From contig NC_030679.2 of assembly GCF_000004195.4 (NCBI RefSeq), forward strand, positions 33,221,712 to 33,285,711: a stretch of DNA of 64,000 bases, in the 5' to 3' direction. A program made the position numbers and the translations under genes. The notes under the pieces were generated by a model. It had not been told where the DNA came from, did not search any database, and saw only the letters and a list, made by a program, of their open reading frames with translations. Shown in pieces: positions 37,681-49,553 of the stretch. This stretch comes from Xenopus tropicalis. Taxonomy: Eukaryota; Chordata; Amphibia; Anura; Pipidae. Positions within the stretch are counted from its first letter, which is position 1; each line of letters opens with the position of its first letter.

Positions 37681-38198
37681 GCTCATTTAACTAAAACCTG
37701 TGCTTGGAAACAGAAATGCATACATAAGAATCAGCACTGCCAATCCTTTTAATAATAAGTAACCAATAGCAATTTTGTACACATATCACTATCACTTAAT
37801 TAAGGAAATTAATATCCTGTATGAAGCCTCATTAAACTGTGTTCACATATCCAGCTGTAACTTGCAGCTCCTAGAATTCACAATCAGCCTCAACAACAAA
37901 AAAAAAAGTAATAACAAGAAAAAAAAAAATTAATTTAACACAAACTAGTCTCAGAAAAGATCTCAAATTTTTTGACTTGTTGCATGAAAACTGCGACTTT
38001 GTCAAATTGTCACTAAAAAACAGCGTCAAAATTCCAAAACCACTAAAGTTTCCAGACAAAAGAAGGGTCTTCTACATGATTTCGGCAAGTTTTAGCTAGC
38101 AAATTGTCGGATTTGGATTTTTAGCTATAAATAGTAAATCTCTTATTTTTGCACCCTTAAGAGCTAAAAATATGAATCAAAAAAATCCACCCCCCTAA

Positions 38199-38449
38199 GG
38201 CTAATGCCAGACAAGGCGTAGGGCGGATATTTTCGGCAAGCGGGAAAGCGCTTGCTGAAAATTCCGCCCTACGCCATCTACATGTGCCTGCACCCGAATG
38301 AATGAGATACGCTCGGGTGCAGGCACATGTAGCCGATATACGCATTAAAAATCAAGAGAATGCAAAGTTTTGCGTTTTTATGCGTATATCGGCTACATGT
38401 GCCTGCACCCAAGCGTATTCCATTCATTCCGGTGCAGGCACATGTAGGA
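38199..38449. mobile_element. PIF/Harbinger-like foldback MITE, right end missing
   Basis: It starts GGCTAATGCCAGACAAGGCG after TAA. A hairpin (GGCAAGCG ... CGCTTGC) comes next, then the same central palindrome as the 5066 element (TGCAGGCACATGTAGCCGAT and its complement). It stops at GGTGCAGGCACATGTAGGA without the GGCATCAGCC end. Here the GGCAAGCG hairpin lies on the left, whereas in the 5066 copy it lies on the right. Confidence 0.75.
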
Positions 38450-39135
38450 TGTAGACATTATTTTTACTTGTTACTTTTGTTGTTTTTGAATTATTTGCAT
38501 TTCTGTTCTGCCTCTCTCATTTCAGTTGTTTAGCTCAGTGATACCCAGAAACCAGAAGGGAAACACATACTGGGGCTAGATTGTTATTTTTATTGCATAT
38601 CTTTCTCTTCTGACCCTCTCCTATGAATCTTCCAGTCTGTCATTCAAATCACTTCTTGGTTGGTAGGGTAAATGGGACCCTTGAGACCATATAACAATTT
38701 AAATTCCAAGCTTGAGAGCTGTAGAACAAAATGCTAAATAAATCAAAAAACAAAAAGAAAAAAGACCAGAACATCAGTGTCTGCAGCATACTAAAAGCTC
38801 ATTCAAAGGTGAAATCCATATACATGAAATGTAAGGTTGTGTAGATACTATTCTAATCTGGTAAATTAATATATACTATAAACCATAGCAAATAAAAAAT
38901 GTCATCACACTATTGAAAAAATACTGATTTTCACGTCCCTTAAACATAATATTAAATTTGGAATGTAAGTAAGCTGGTTATTGCACACTCTCCTTGTCTC
39001 CCACTGCTCTGCATAGTTCCACCTCCATGTCGAAATCATTTCACTGATGTCATGATTAGCAGGTTTTAGGCCAAAAATCTGTTACCCCAGCCATTATTGG
39101 CTACAGACTAACCACACGCAGTTACACCACAAGTA

Positions 39136-39439
39136 CATGTATGGAACCCATGATCCAGAATGCTCGGGACCTGGGGTTTTCCGGATAAGGGATCATTCCA
39201 TAATTTGAATCTCCATACCTTAAGTCTACTAAAAGATTATTTAAACATTAAATAAACCTAATAGATTGTTTTGATCTTATTTGGAATCAAGTACAGGGAC
39301 TGTTTTATTATTACAGAGTAAAAGGAAATCATTTTAAAAATTACAATTATTTGCTTATAATTGAGTCTATGGGAGATGGGCTTCCTATAATTTGGAACTT
39401 TCTGGATAAGGTGTTTCCGGATAACGGATCCCATACCTG
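39136..39439 (+). mobile_element. TA-flanked CAGGTATGGG MITE, forward copy
   Basis: It starts TA-CATGTATGGAACCCATGATCC and ends GGATAACGGATCCCATACCTG-TA. It is about 304 bp, near full length, with TA on both sides. Confidence 0.88.
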
Positions 39440-40058
39440 TAGTTACACCCCAACCAGTCCACCCAACTCTGCTCTCACGCAGTGTATATAGTCTGGTGAC
39501 TGCTAGAAAACCTGGGTGGGTAGACAGCTCTGGCATTTGGGGTTATATAAATTGTAATTCTTGAATACGTTAAATGTAGTATCTTGGATGTACAAATTTT
39601 GAATTTAAGAAATGCATTTGTGCTATTATTGAATTACAATTCAGTGATTGTGTAGGTACATAAAATCTGTGACAATGTAATTTCATATCAAAAGAGTCAT
39701 TTTCAATGGTAAAACTCTGTTCTTTCTATTATACTTACAAAAGCTGGAATGCACACTGTGAAAGGTCTGCATGTGTACAGAGGGGTTATGGCCACGTTTG
39801 TAAAAGATGCAATAAATGTGGTTTTGCAGAAATGGGGAATGAGTCCTCTCGTTAAACTCATTTTATTTGAAATACTTGTGATTTGGGAGATGGGATTTAA
39901 CCTAATGTCAGAAGGTCTTTAGTACAGTGTAAGTAAGGAATGAGCTAGAAATAGCAATAGCCAGTTCATGTATAAATGTTTATTTTTTCATTATCATATT
40001 TGCTTTTGACTCCTTTTTTTAAGGTCTGAATGTACATTTGTCTATTATAGTAGTTATA

Positions 40059-41020
40059 GGGGCTGATTCATCAAAGTACGAATGCGAAACCCGAAATGGG
40101 TAAAATTCGGATTAGATACGATCATTTCTGATGATCACAAATATCACGAAAATGCTTACGAAAAAATTTTATTTAGCGTATTAGTCACGATAATATAGTG
40201 ATCCGAAAGTCACAAAATTTTCATATCCGAACGATCATAAACGGCGGGAAAACCTTTCTGACTTTGATCCTTCTGTGCATTATTTTGGAAGCCTCCCATA
40301 GGACTCAATGGCACTCTGCAGCTCCAACCTGGCCCAAGGAAAGTCTCCCATAGGGCTCAATGGCACTCTGCAGCTCCAACCTGGCCCAAGGAAAGTCTCC
40401 CATAGGGCTCAATGGCACTCTGCAGCTCCAACCTGGCCCAAGGAAAGTCTCCCATAGGGCTCAATGGCACTCTGCAGCTCCAACCCGGCCCAAGGAAAGT
40501 CTCCCATAGGGCTCAATGGCACTCTGCAGCTCCAACCTGGCCCAAGGAAAGTCTCCCATAGGGCTCAATGGCACTCTGCAGCTCCAACCCGGCCCAAGGA
40601 AAGTCTCCCATAGGGCTCAATGGCACTCTGCAGCTCCAACCCGGCCCAAGGAAAGTCTCCCATAGGGCTCAATGGCACTCTGCAGCTCCAACCCGGCCCA
40701 AGGAAAGTCTCCCATAGGGCTCAATGGCACGCTGCAGCTCCAACCTGGCCCAAGGAAAGTCTCCCATAGGGCTCAATGGCACTCTGCAGCTCCAACCTGG
40801 CCCAAGGAAAGTCTCCCATAGGGCTCAATGGCACTCTGCAGCTCCAACCTGGCCCAAGGAAAGTCACCATACCAAAGCTTAAATGAATCCAAAACTTTTG
40901 TACTCGAAAGTACGATTTTGTCACACAAATTGTCACGTTTTTTGTCGCAAAGCTTGAAAACTTGGAAAAAATATGATTTTTTTGTACTTGGAAATGATTG
41001 TACTTTGATAAATGGGCCCC
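40059..41020. mobile_element. palindromic DNA element carrying a minisatellite, 962 bp, TSD ATA
   Basis: Its ends are GGGGCTGATTCATCAAAGTAC and GTACTTTGATAAATGGGCCCC, flanked by ATA at 40056-40058 and 41021-41023. The arms (CACGA, TACGA words on the left; TCGTA-like words on the right) enclose the 11 x 52 bp array at 40292-40863. Without the ten extra units it would be about 442 bp, similar to the related 563-bp element at 62657. The open frames across the array are artefacts of the tandem repeat. Confidence 0.85.
40292..40863 (+). repeat. minisatellite, 11 units of 52 bp
   Basis: Units start at 40292 and then every 52 bp to 40812, with no indel (11 x 52 = 572 bp). The consensus opens TCTCCCATAGGGCTCAATGG and closes CTGGCCCAAGGAAAG. 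The first unit differs, with CCTCCCATAGGACTC. A C/T site in the CC(T/C)GGCC segment reads T,T,T,C,T,C,C,C,T,T,T over units 1-11. Unit 9 also has CACGCTGC for CACTCTGC. Units abut directly with no variable spacers, so this is not a CRISPR-like array. 52 is not a multiple of 3, so no frame is kept. Confidence 0.97.
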
Positions 41021-41193
41021 ATAGTGTTATATTGCGTTATAGTGTTATAGTGCTAATACATTTATGCAGAGCTTTACAGAGACTCTTCATAATTTACTTT
41101 AATCCCTGCCACAGTGGAGCTTACAGTCTAAAGTTCCTATCACATTCACATAACACACCTGCAGGTTTGAATCAAACTCAACTTGACTCCTGC

Positions 41194-41460
41194 CTAGGGT
41201 TGCCACCATTTTTCAGGCCTTAATCATCTGATGATGTAAAGGGCAGGGATAGGTCAGAAAGGGGCAGAGTTATGACATGACAGGTAACATGACGGGGGTT
41301 AGGGAAGCAAAGGGACAGTTCAGAGGCAGCTGGGGGCCAAATAATTAGGGATTACAAATTTACTGGCAGCTACATTGCTGGTAAATTTGTAATACCGGCC
41401 CAGTCTTGGCTGGTATTTTAATCGCTAGGCCAGTGAAATGCCAGCCTGGTTGCAATCCAG
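41194..41460. mobile_element. worn MITE with CTAGGGTTGCCACC end
   Basis: It starts CTAGGGTTGCCACCATTTTTC and ends CCTGGTTGCAATCCAG, related to the element at 12650. Near the middle a short hairpin reads TTACAAATTTACTGGCAGC against GCTGGTAAATTTGTAA. Confidence 0.6.
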
Positions 41461-41636
41461 TAAAGCCCAGAGCACTAGGATTTAAGAAACAACAGATAGG
41501 AGGTGTTCTTTAAAAATGTCAGTGCCCTGAAATGAATCCAAATTAAACAAGTGTAATTACGTGTAATTGATAACTATATGTCTTTAAAGAGGGGAGCAGG
41601 GAATATTTCCACAACATTTATGTAGCAATTTTCATA

Positions 41637-41650
41637 TATATATATATATA
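41637..41650. repeat. (TA)n microsatellite
   Basis: A short TA run directly beside the left end of the next MITE, consistent with insertion of a TA-targeting element into a TA-rich site. Confidence 0.7.
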
Positions 41651-41956
41651 CAGTGTATGTATGGGACCTGTTATCTGTAACGTTTAGGGGTTCCAGATAA
41701 GGGATTTTCCTCTAATTTGGATCTCCATACTTTTTCTACGAAACAACATTTAAACATTAAATAAACCCAATAGGATTGTTTTGCCTCCAGTAAGGAATAA
41801 TTATATCTTAGTCGGGATTAAGTATAAGGTGCTGTTTTTTTATTACAGAGAAAAAGGAAATCAATTTTAAAAATGTGAATTATTTGATTAAAATGAGTCT
41901 ATGGGAGATGGCCTTCCTATAATTCAGAGCTTTCTGGATAACATTTTTTTTCATAC
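41651..41956 (+). mobile_element. TA-flanked CAGGTATGGG MITE, forward, worn ends
   Basis: It starts CAGTGTATGTATGGGACCTG (5 bases inserted near the end) and contains ACCCAATAGGATTGTTTTGCC. Its right end decays into a poly-T run after GCTTTCTGGATAAC. Confidence 0.75.
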
Positions 41957-44900
41957 ATAATAAATATCTTATATAATATAAGAGTATCAGCCAGTTTCAT
42001 CATATGGCTGCTGTTTCAGTCCTTTATATTAGTAAAGAAACCCACAATAAGATAAAAAAAGGAAATGTACACTTTAAGTGGGAAATACTGCTTGAACCAA
42101 GGCTTTGAAATATTTCCCTAGAACTGGTTGCTTAAATCTGTCAGGGCTCAATCCATTTCCATGTTGTTAGCTAATATTGATCTTATCTCCTTGATTAGAA
42201 CTGGCAGGAATTAGTTTCCATTGATCTGCTTTTGTGTGTTTTTCTGTCGAAGCAGCTTTATTTATGTTAAGCGCTGCACTATATTCATTCTGTTAATGGG
42301 GAATGTCCTGCTGTCCGTGCATCTGCAAGGTACTGCTGTTTTAAAAAGGGCATCTTTTAACATGATCATGATCGCGGGGCTACAGCAGCAGGGTAGAGAA
42401 ATGCTCTTAGATCAGCTACTGCAATTCTGCACCCTACGGCTCGCCTTTATGTTGTTCAACAGTCATTGATCATTTTTTATTTTTACTTTAGAAGAGGAAA
42501 GGTGTCTCTTAGAGGTTATCTTTTTAGGCTTAGTAAATGTTATCATCTGTAATGTTTGGAACTCTAATAATCCTAACATAAAGTTTGAACATGTCAAGTA
42601 ACTCTTAGCAACCAATTAAATGTTTAGCTGATACGTACCAGTAAATGCTGCCTGCTGATTGGTTTCCTATAGAAAAAATAAACCTGGTGCAAATTTTGGA
42701 ACTTTATCACATTACCCCAGTGCTTAATGGTATATTAGTATTGGCAAAGACTTGATTTTGGGTGACTGCTGTCCCTGTCCTCTGCATCCTCAGAACTACC
42801 CATCCCCAGCTGACTTCATTTTCATTAATCGCAGGCCTCCATGGGCCCCAGTATACTTGCAATGCCAAAATGGGCCTATATATGCTTATGGCAACATCGG
42901 CACAGGACCTGGCAATGTATCATGAGTTTAGAAGGCTACTCCCTGGGTCAGGTAGATTGCCAAGTGCTCGCTGCCTGGAGTGGTGTAACGCTCACTGCCA
43001 TTGCACTCTGAAGTGATAAATTACATTCGTTTTCAACAGGCATCCAATAAGTGTGGTTTTGGCAGATTCCAAGGCAGTTCTACCCGTCACTGTGCCCACC
43101 GTCATGCTTGATGGCAGCCATTCAGTGAATGAGTAATATGGATCCTGTAAGAATCCATTCACTGAATTCAGTTGCCCCTATCACCTCTCTCTCAACCTTC
43201 CAAATCCCAAATAAATGCCACACTGCCTAAATTAGCCACTTTCTGTCAGTCGCCTGCATCAGGTTTAATCCCTACATTAGCTTCTCTAGGTCGGATTTCA
43301 TATTACTATAAATGCCCCAACGCTATCCTGTTTCAGTATACAGCTCCCCATTACTACTTTGGCTTAGAATTACCACTTCTTATCCTGACATAAACTGGAG
43401 TAAATCTGGACAGATGCCATTATCTGTCAAAAATGTGCAGCAGGTTTAACTCATAACCCCCTGCATCTGGCCTGTGTGTTAACCTCCTTCATTATAGGTA
43501 ACTCCATCAGGTACCACATCTGGCCCATCAGCCTAAGAACTTTACAATACACACAGCTGCCCCTCTCTGTCAGTACCATAAAGAAGCATCTATAGACCCG
43601 CATATCCAGCAGCAGGATTAGTCCCTCCAGATGTCCCTTGGACACATTCTAGTAAATAGGTTATCTCCAACCCAGTGCAAGTATAATCAGTAGCACATAT
43701 GCACCAAGCGGGGTTTTACCACCAGCTTTTCTGCAGCTTTACTGGGCCCAGGTGAGAGTTAATTCAAGCTGCATCTGCTTGTGTTAGTTATGTAACACTG
43801 AGCACAGTAACACATACTTTATTTACAGCAGGAACTGGTGCACAATGTCTATTTTCTCTATTGCCAGCAAGGGTGGAGATTTATTTTTGTCCTATTATTA
43901 CTTTTGAACTTTTACATCTTACCGTGCATATAATTAGAAGTGGAAGTAGCACGTTTCCAGTAAAGGGAGTATTATAACACTTGAGGGAATGAAATAAGCC
44001 AAATGTGTGTGAATACACAGAACAGGAATGAAGTACTGTGAACATTTGTGGACCTTTATGAAGTTCTATTAAGAGACTTATCCAGATGGTTCATGTTGCA
44101 TTTCTGGTTTTACCCAGTGGAAAAAGAGAAAATAAATGTGGGACCTATACAGCATCTCTCTCTTCATATAGCTGTATGAAAGTCTGACATGCTTTGCCCT
44201 TATTAGAAATCTAAATTATACTTCAAGCAAAATAAAAAGCAAAGGCTCACCCTTGTATCTGTTTTCCATACAACTCTCAGTAGTTGCATATTTACGTTTA
44301 TATATAAGAGTGGGGTTTGAAAAACAGTACTTCATACTCAATAGGAAGCTATAAAACAGCACTCTGGTTGGTCATTAGCGCTAATAGTCTGATAAATAGT
44401 AATCTGTTATGTGAAATGCTTTGCTTTTATTTACCAATGCAAGTGCTAAGTGTTGGGCACAAAAACACATAAATTGCCACTTTTTGCTCATAATTCAGCT
44501 TTTTCTAGCATTCCAGCTTTCTAGCAGTTGCCTAGAAAATACAGCAGGGCAGTAAGCCGTGGGCAGTAAACCGTGGGCAGTAACCCATCAGGTATTTGCT
44601 TTCATTACTCAACCTGCAGCTGGATTAAAAAGACTTATCAGCCATTGGTTGCTATAGGTTACTGCCCAGGTGCATATTTGCCCAGTCTTTATGAATGAAC
44701 TTCAGAGTATCTCATGCTACAAGTTGCATGCAGTTCACTAATGCAGATGCATATTAGCATCCAAATTGTTAAATTTAGTGTTAGCACTGCCGGTTTTGTT
44801 TAATGGACATGTGGCCCAATGGCATCACTGATGCAGATAAATTCCTTAGGGCTTGTTTGCAAATCCAAGAGCAGTAGTTCAGCCTTCTTTGATGAACTGC

Positions 44901-45036
44901 AATCAATACTAGGCCTGAGGATGTGTTATTTCCAGGGTAATTACATTTTTATTATCAAATATGAGGGTTTGGCTCTGCATGGTTTATTGCACAAGGTTTA
45001 ATATAGTGTTTAACTGATATACTTGTTTTATTTCAG

Positions 45037-45200
45037 ACGTCTACACTCAAACTACTTGTACTGCGACTGCCACCTCACTTGGTTATCCGACTGGCTGCGG
45101 CAGAGAAAGACCATTGGCCAGTTTACTTTCTGCATGTCACCAGTGCACCTGAGAGGCTTCAATGTTGCCGATGTACAGAAAAAGGACTTTGTTTGTCCAG
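45037..45200 (+). CDS. slit3: slit3 internal exon, D1 C-terminal cap (LRRCT)
   Basis: This 164-nt exon starts in phase 2 after a TTTCAG acceptor and ends in phase 1 at a GTAATT donor, which is weaker than the other donors here. It encodes the last D1 repeat strand (RLHSNYL) and the cysteine-rich LRRCT cap. Four cysteines are visible, in YCDCHL, TFCMSP and DFVCP, the classical cap pattern that pairs into two disulphides and closes the hydrophobic end of the solenoid. WLSDWLRQR forms the cap helix. [15 protein letters not shown] is much closer to SLIT3 than to SLIT2 (HLRGHNVAEVQKREF). No stop codon interrupts the frame. Confidence 0.96.
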
Positions 45201-48200
45201 GTAATTGTTGTTATTAAAATGTGTATATTTAAAATCCTTATTTTGCGACATCCACCCAGATTTTAAGTGATAGGGATTTATTTCTAGACTTTGTCATTTT
45301 GGTCTAGTACAGATGGGCAGGTGTGATTGTCATCAGAAAAGTAATTATTATGGGGCAGATTTATCATTTAAATTTGATTTTGTACCATAATTTGATTTGA
45401 ATTGTGAAACTGAATTTGTTTCTAAAAGTCACATTTTTGAAATTTAGGGGCTGATTTATCAATGTTTGAATTCAAAGTTTAAAATATAGGCATTTTTTTT
45501 CCCAAAATGTGAATTTTTTGAAATTTTTTGTGAGCTTATAGACCCATTGAAAATGATGGGTACAATAAGATTTCAGTGCATTCTAGTTTTTTCATGGTTT
45601 TATTCAATCAAATTTTTTATATTCAGATTTGTAATAAATAAGCACAATTTTCAGTTTGGACTTGTATTTCCAAAATTCAAGCTATTTTTCAATTTGATTG
45701 ATACATAATTTGGCAGAATGAAGCATTTTGGGTACAACATGATTTCACTGCATTTTTCAAGAGCATGTTTTCAAGTTTTCATACCGCCTAACGTTTGAAA
45801 AATGCAAATGTTTTTTGACCTTGCCCATTTTTGTAAATTTGAACACATTTTTGGGGGTTTATGTGTTATTACAGTTTTGCTAATGAAGGCGAAATTGCCC
45901 TTTAAAATGCAAGTCTCAGTTCCCCCAAGAGACCTGTTTATCTTATGAGTTACAATTGTATCTAAGTGCAGATGTTGAGAATTCTGGGCTCTTATCTAAT
46001 TAAATTTGAGAAACACTGTATATTTGTTAGCATTTGGTGCAGGAGATCAAAGGGAAATGAGGGACTTTTCAATAAGAATCTGTGACTGCAGGCTGAGCTG
46101 TTAAAATTGGGACTGATAATAATAATAAGAAGAATACAAATATATCAGGCTATTTTTCATGCCTGTCCTTAAATATAGGCTGAAATATAGAAATAGGGTT
46201 ACTGCCGAAAGCAAGGGAAACAAAAGAAAATAGTGCTTCCATTATTCTACAGAAATAATGATTTGCAATGTACAGTTAGCTTATATATCATCTCAAAAAC
46301 TAGGTTCTCTTTCCACTCTGCACTGCTGGACTTGATATAAAATAGAAGAGACCTGGCCTATTTTCTATTGAGTCTTACAAAAATCATAAAGGCCTTTCCT
46401 GTCTGTGAAGTTTCACATGCGAAACAACCAGCAAGCAGTCATTTAAATAGTTCCAGTAGAAATGTCAGTGAAATTACAATTTTGAAAATGACCTAACCCA
46501 GAGTTTTAGCAGAACAGCTTGCAAATTTGTCATCACATTGCCGCATTGTCAAGGTGAATAAATGCGATTTCCCAAGACTTTTTTTTTGTATATTCCCTTA
46601 TGAGTTAAGTTATCCATTTCTGTAATTAATCGAGTTGTCTTTCTCTAAATTATGATCCTGCGTACATTTTTATGTGTGTGCAAACATTATATTTAAGATG
46701 TGGCATATTGAGGCAATAATTATGATTTCTAGGACCACATGTTTCTTGGTTTAAATCTATTCTGGAAGTAATAATAGTAATGTAATAATAGTCTGTCATA
46801 TTATAACATACCATAACCAAGGTAACACAGGATTCACAAATACAGGTATCTGACCCCTTATCAGGAAACCCATTATCCAGAAAGTTCCGAATTACGGAAA
46901 GGCCATCTCCCATAGACCCCATTATAAGCAAATCCAGTTTTTAAAAATGATTTCCTTTTCCTCTGTAATAATAAAACAGTACCTTGCACTTGATCCCAAC
47001 TAAGATATAATTAACCCTTATTGGAGCCAAAACAAGCCTATTGGGTTTAATTACAGTTGAAATCATTTTTTTTAGCAGACTAAAGGTAGGAGATTCGAAT
47101 TAAAGGACGACCCCTTATCCGGAAAAGCCCAGGTCCCGAGCATTCTGGATAATGGGTCCCATACCTGTATTACCTTGGGAGTTAAGTTGACATTGTGTGG
47201 TGGCCTGTGTCGGACTGGGATGCCAGGGGTCCACCAGAAAATATCAAACCATGGGCCCACTCTCCAAATTATTTTTCTTCCTTATTTTTCTTTGTTTTAC
47301 TAGTCTATTTTCTTTACATATAATAATCTATTTTTCAATCTCTTTGTTTCCAAGCAAAAAAAGGGAATGGCCATGAAATAAACCAAATGTTTAGAAAAAT
47401 ATTTTTTTATGTTTATATGTTGAATTTCTAGTACATGAGTGTTAAATACTCAGCACTATAAATATCTATTCATATCAATTCACTCCATATTTAAGTGTAA
47501 AAACAAACTGAAGGATGTATTGTAAGGGCACAATAATGGCACAGTGGGTAGCATGTAGAAGAAAAGAAGGGCACGCTCCCATAGAGTTTGTGTGTAGTGG
47601 TGCATACCAGATAGTGGTTGTATAGGTCCTCCTCGTGCTCCCTCCCTTGGACAAAAACATTCTAACTGGTACTGATGAAACTGACCCTAGTGTGTGTATT
47701 AATGTGCATGTAGTGTGGGCATATGATTATAAATTCAAGGTTGAACGCAAGAACAAGGATGATGATTTTTTTCCTGTGGTATACGTCAGTGCTATATAAA
47801 TAAAAGATAATACTGTTTCTAGCCCATTATTTTTAACCCAATCATAAATCTCATTTCAAAATCCATATTTATTTATGTGGCTTTTGCAATCCCAACAGTT
47901 TGTGGAATTTGCCTTTTTTAGCTCCATGCAGGAATGTGAAAAAAATAAATCATATTTGATGGCTTCTCTGCTTTTTTTTTTTTTACTTTTGGATCTTGTC
48001 AACACTGTATTGACAGATGAAAAGAACGCTGACTATTGGCTACTATCTGTTTGAGCTAATGGAAATTCAAGCATACAGACACCAAGTCTCAGTGGAATCC
48101 TTGACATTTTTCAAACGGAGGACTTGGGATTTCAGTAATTCTCTTTTCTTTTGTCAAGAAAGATTGCCCCTTGATTTACATTGCCAGTTGCTTGCAACTT

Positions 48201-49411
48201 ACTATTTTTTTCTGCCCGTTTGTGGAAACTATATCTGCATATCAAAATGCTGACATTTCAGACTCATCCAAATAAATATCTTTCCTTTCATTCCTTTTTT
48301 TTTGGAATAGGTGGATTGAATCTCCCAGTATCTAAATTCTGCAAATATTTCAGTCAATTAACGTAACAATTAAATGAGTAGGACATTCTGTGTATCTTGT
48401 CAATGCAGCTGCTATCTAAAAATTTGTTTTAAAAGGTTGTAAATATCCTTTATCCTTCTGAGTGAAGCAGGAAGCCTTCCTTTCTTGTAGAACTCTATAT
48501 CTTTCCGCTGCTTAGCAACTCTACCATCCAGCAGTTAGAATTTCATAAACCTTCTACCATTAAGCAAAATGAAAAACACTTTTGCCATATCATAATGCAT
48601 TGATGGCAGTGAATAAGACATGGCCCGGGCTTTCAAAGTGTATGCTGAGGGGGGAAAATTGTTTTGATGCATTCTACCAAGTGCTGAACCTAGAGCAAAT
48701 TGTATGAAAGGCACTGTAAATTGCTTTAAAATTAAATTATATTGAGGGGATAAAGAGGTATTTCTTTGTTTAGCAGTAGAAATATTTTTAGGCCAAGTTG
48801 TTGAGGAGCATAAAATATCAAGCTCAAAGCACCTACTGTAAAGTGGAATAAATACACATGGTTTAAAAAATTGTGCCCATTAATACTGAGTTGATGTGAA
48901 TGACGTTATTCCCCACAAATGCTGGCAAGTCACCTGTGCACATATGGTATCTATATATATCTATTGGGTCGGTTATCACCATGTTACAGGTAACAAAACT
49001 GACTATTTATTCTTCCAGAGGCAAGCCTATAAGCCTAGAGATCTGTTATACAGTTATACTTAGCTGGCTAAGAGATATTCATGGTGTTTGGAGCAAGTGT
49101 ATATAGAAATATTGTTTATAGTCATCTCCCTGGCGAAACAGAGCTATGTGTTCTATGACTAATTAAATCCTTTTTTATAATGCATTCTTTCCACTACTGA
49201 AAATAAAATATTTGTCTTTCTATTAGCAGTCATTTCTTTTATAATGCGAAAAGGAAGTGTGTTCTTATTTTCTGTTCTTTTGTCAAGGTCTGACTTGTCC
49301 TCCTATTGTATTGCATTCAGAAATAATAATGATGATAAATAACGTATGCTTGCATAAAAATAGATTTTCCTGGTATTACGTTATATTCTAATGCTTGCTT
49401 TTATTTCACAG
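45201..49411 (+). other. slit3: slit3 intron, 4.2 kb
   Basis: This intron separates the D1 LRRCT and D2 LRRNT exons. It contains one TA-flanked MITE (46843-47167). At 45350-45840 lies a degenerate AT-rich repeat that begins with GGGGCAGATTTATCA-like words and repeats a similar word at 45447. The rest, 47170-49411, shows no gene. Confidence 0.9.
46843..47167 (-). mobile_element. TA-flanked CAGGTATGGG MITE, reverse copy
   Basis: This is a 325-bp full copy with TA flanks (46841-46842 and 47168-47169). It starts CAGGTATCTGACCCCTTATC and ends GGATAATGGGTCCCATACCTG. Confidence 0.88.
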
Positions 49412-49553
49412 GAACCCAAAGTGAGCCTCCATCATGCAATGCCAACGCAGTCAGCTGCCCATCTGCCTGTACCTGCAGCAACAATGTGGTGGACTGTCGA
49501 GGGAAAGGCCTGACTGAAATCCCTGCCAACTTACCAGAAGGCATTATTGAGAT
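49412..49553 (+). CDS. slit3: slit3 internal exon, D2 N-terminal cap (LRRNT)
   Basis: This 142-nt exon enters in phase 1 (completing a Gly codon) after TTTCACAG and leaves in phase 2 at GTAAGC. It encodes the short D1-D2 linker and the LRRNT cap of domain D2. The linker reads [11 protein letters not shown], a SLIT3-type sequence. The cap follows as [15 protein letters not shown], with the four-cysteine LRRNT arrangement, and then [15 protein letters not shown], the short first strand. In Slit proteins the concave face of D2 binds the first Ig domain of Robo, so this exon opens the receptor-binding module. The extra Cys in PSCN is also present in SLIT2 as I recall and may link the adjoining domains. 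Confidence 0.96.

Larger units (their letters stand above)
35603..45036 (+). other. slit3: slit3 intron, 9.4 kb
   Basis: This intron joins the D1 LRR6 exon to the LRRCT exon. It carries a foldback MITE, two TA-flanked MITEs, the palindromic element with the 52-bp minisatellite, and a copy of the CTAGGGTTGCCACC repeat, all listed separately. The segments 36450-37500, 39450-40050 and 41960-45036 show no gene; 42610-42690 and 44550-44690 resemble fragments of a frog repeat with CCATAGCAACCAATCAG-like words. Confidence 0.9.

Noticed and set aside
40292..40863. CRISPR-like array
   Set aside because: Units abut directly, with no unique spacers. This is a vertebrate minisatellite inside a transposon.
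40828..41223. 131-residue open frame
   Set aside because: It starts in the last minisatellite unit, crosses the element's right arm and ends in another repeat; not a plausible protein.
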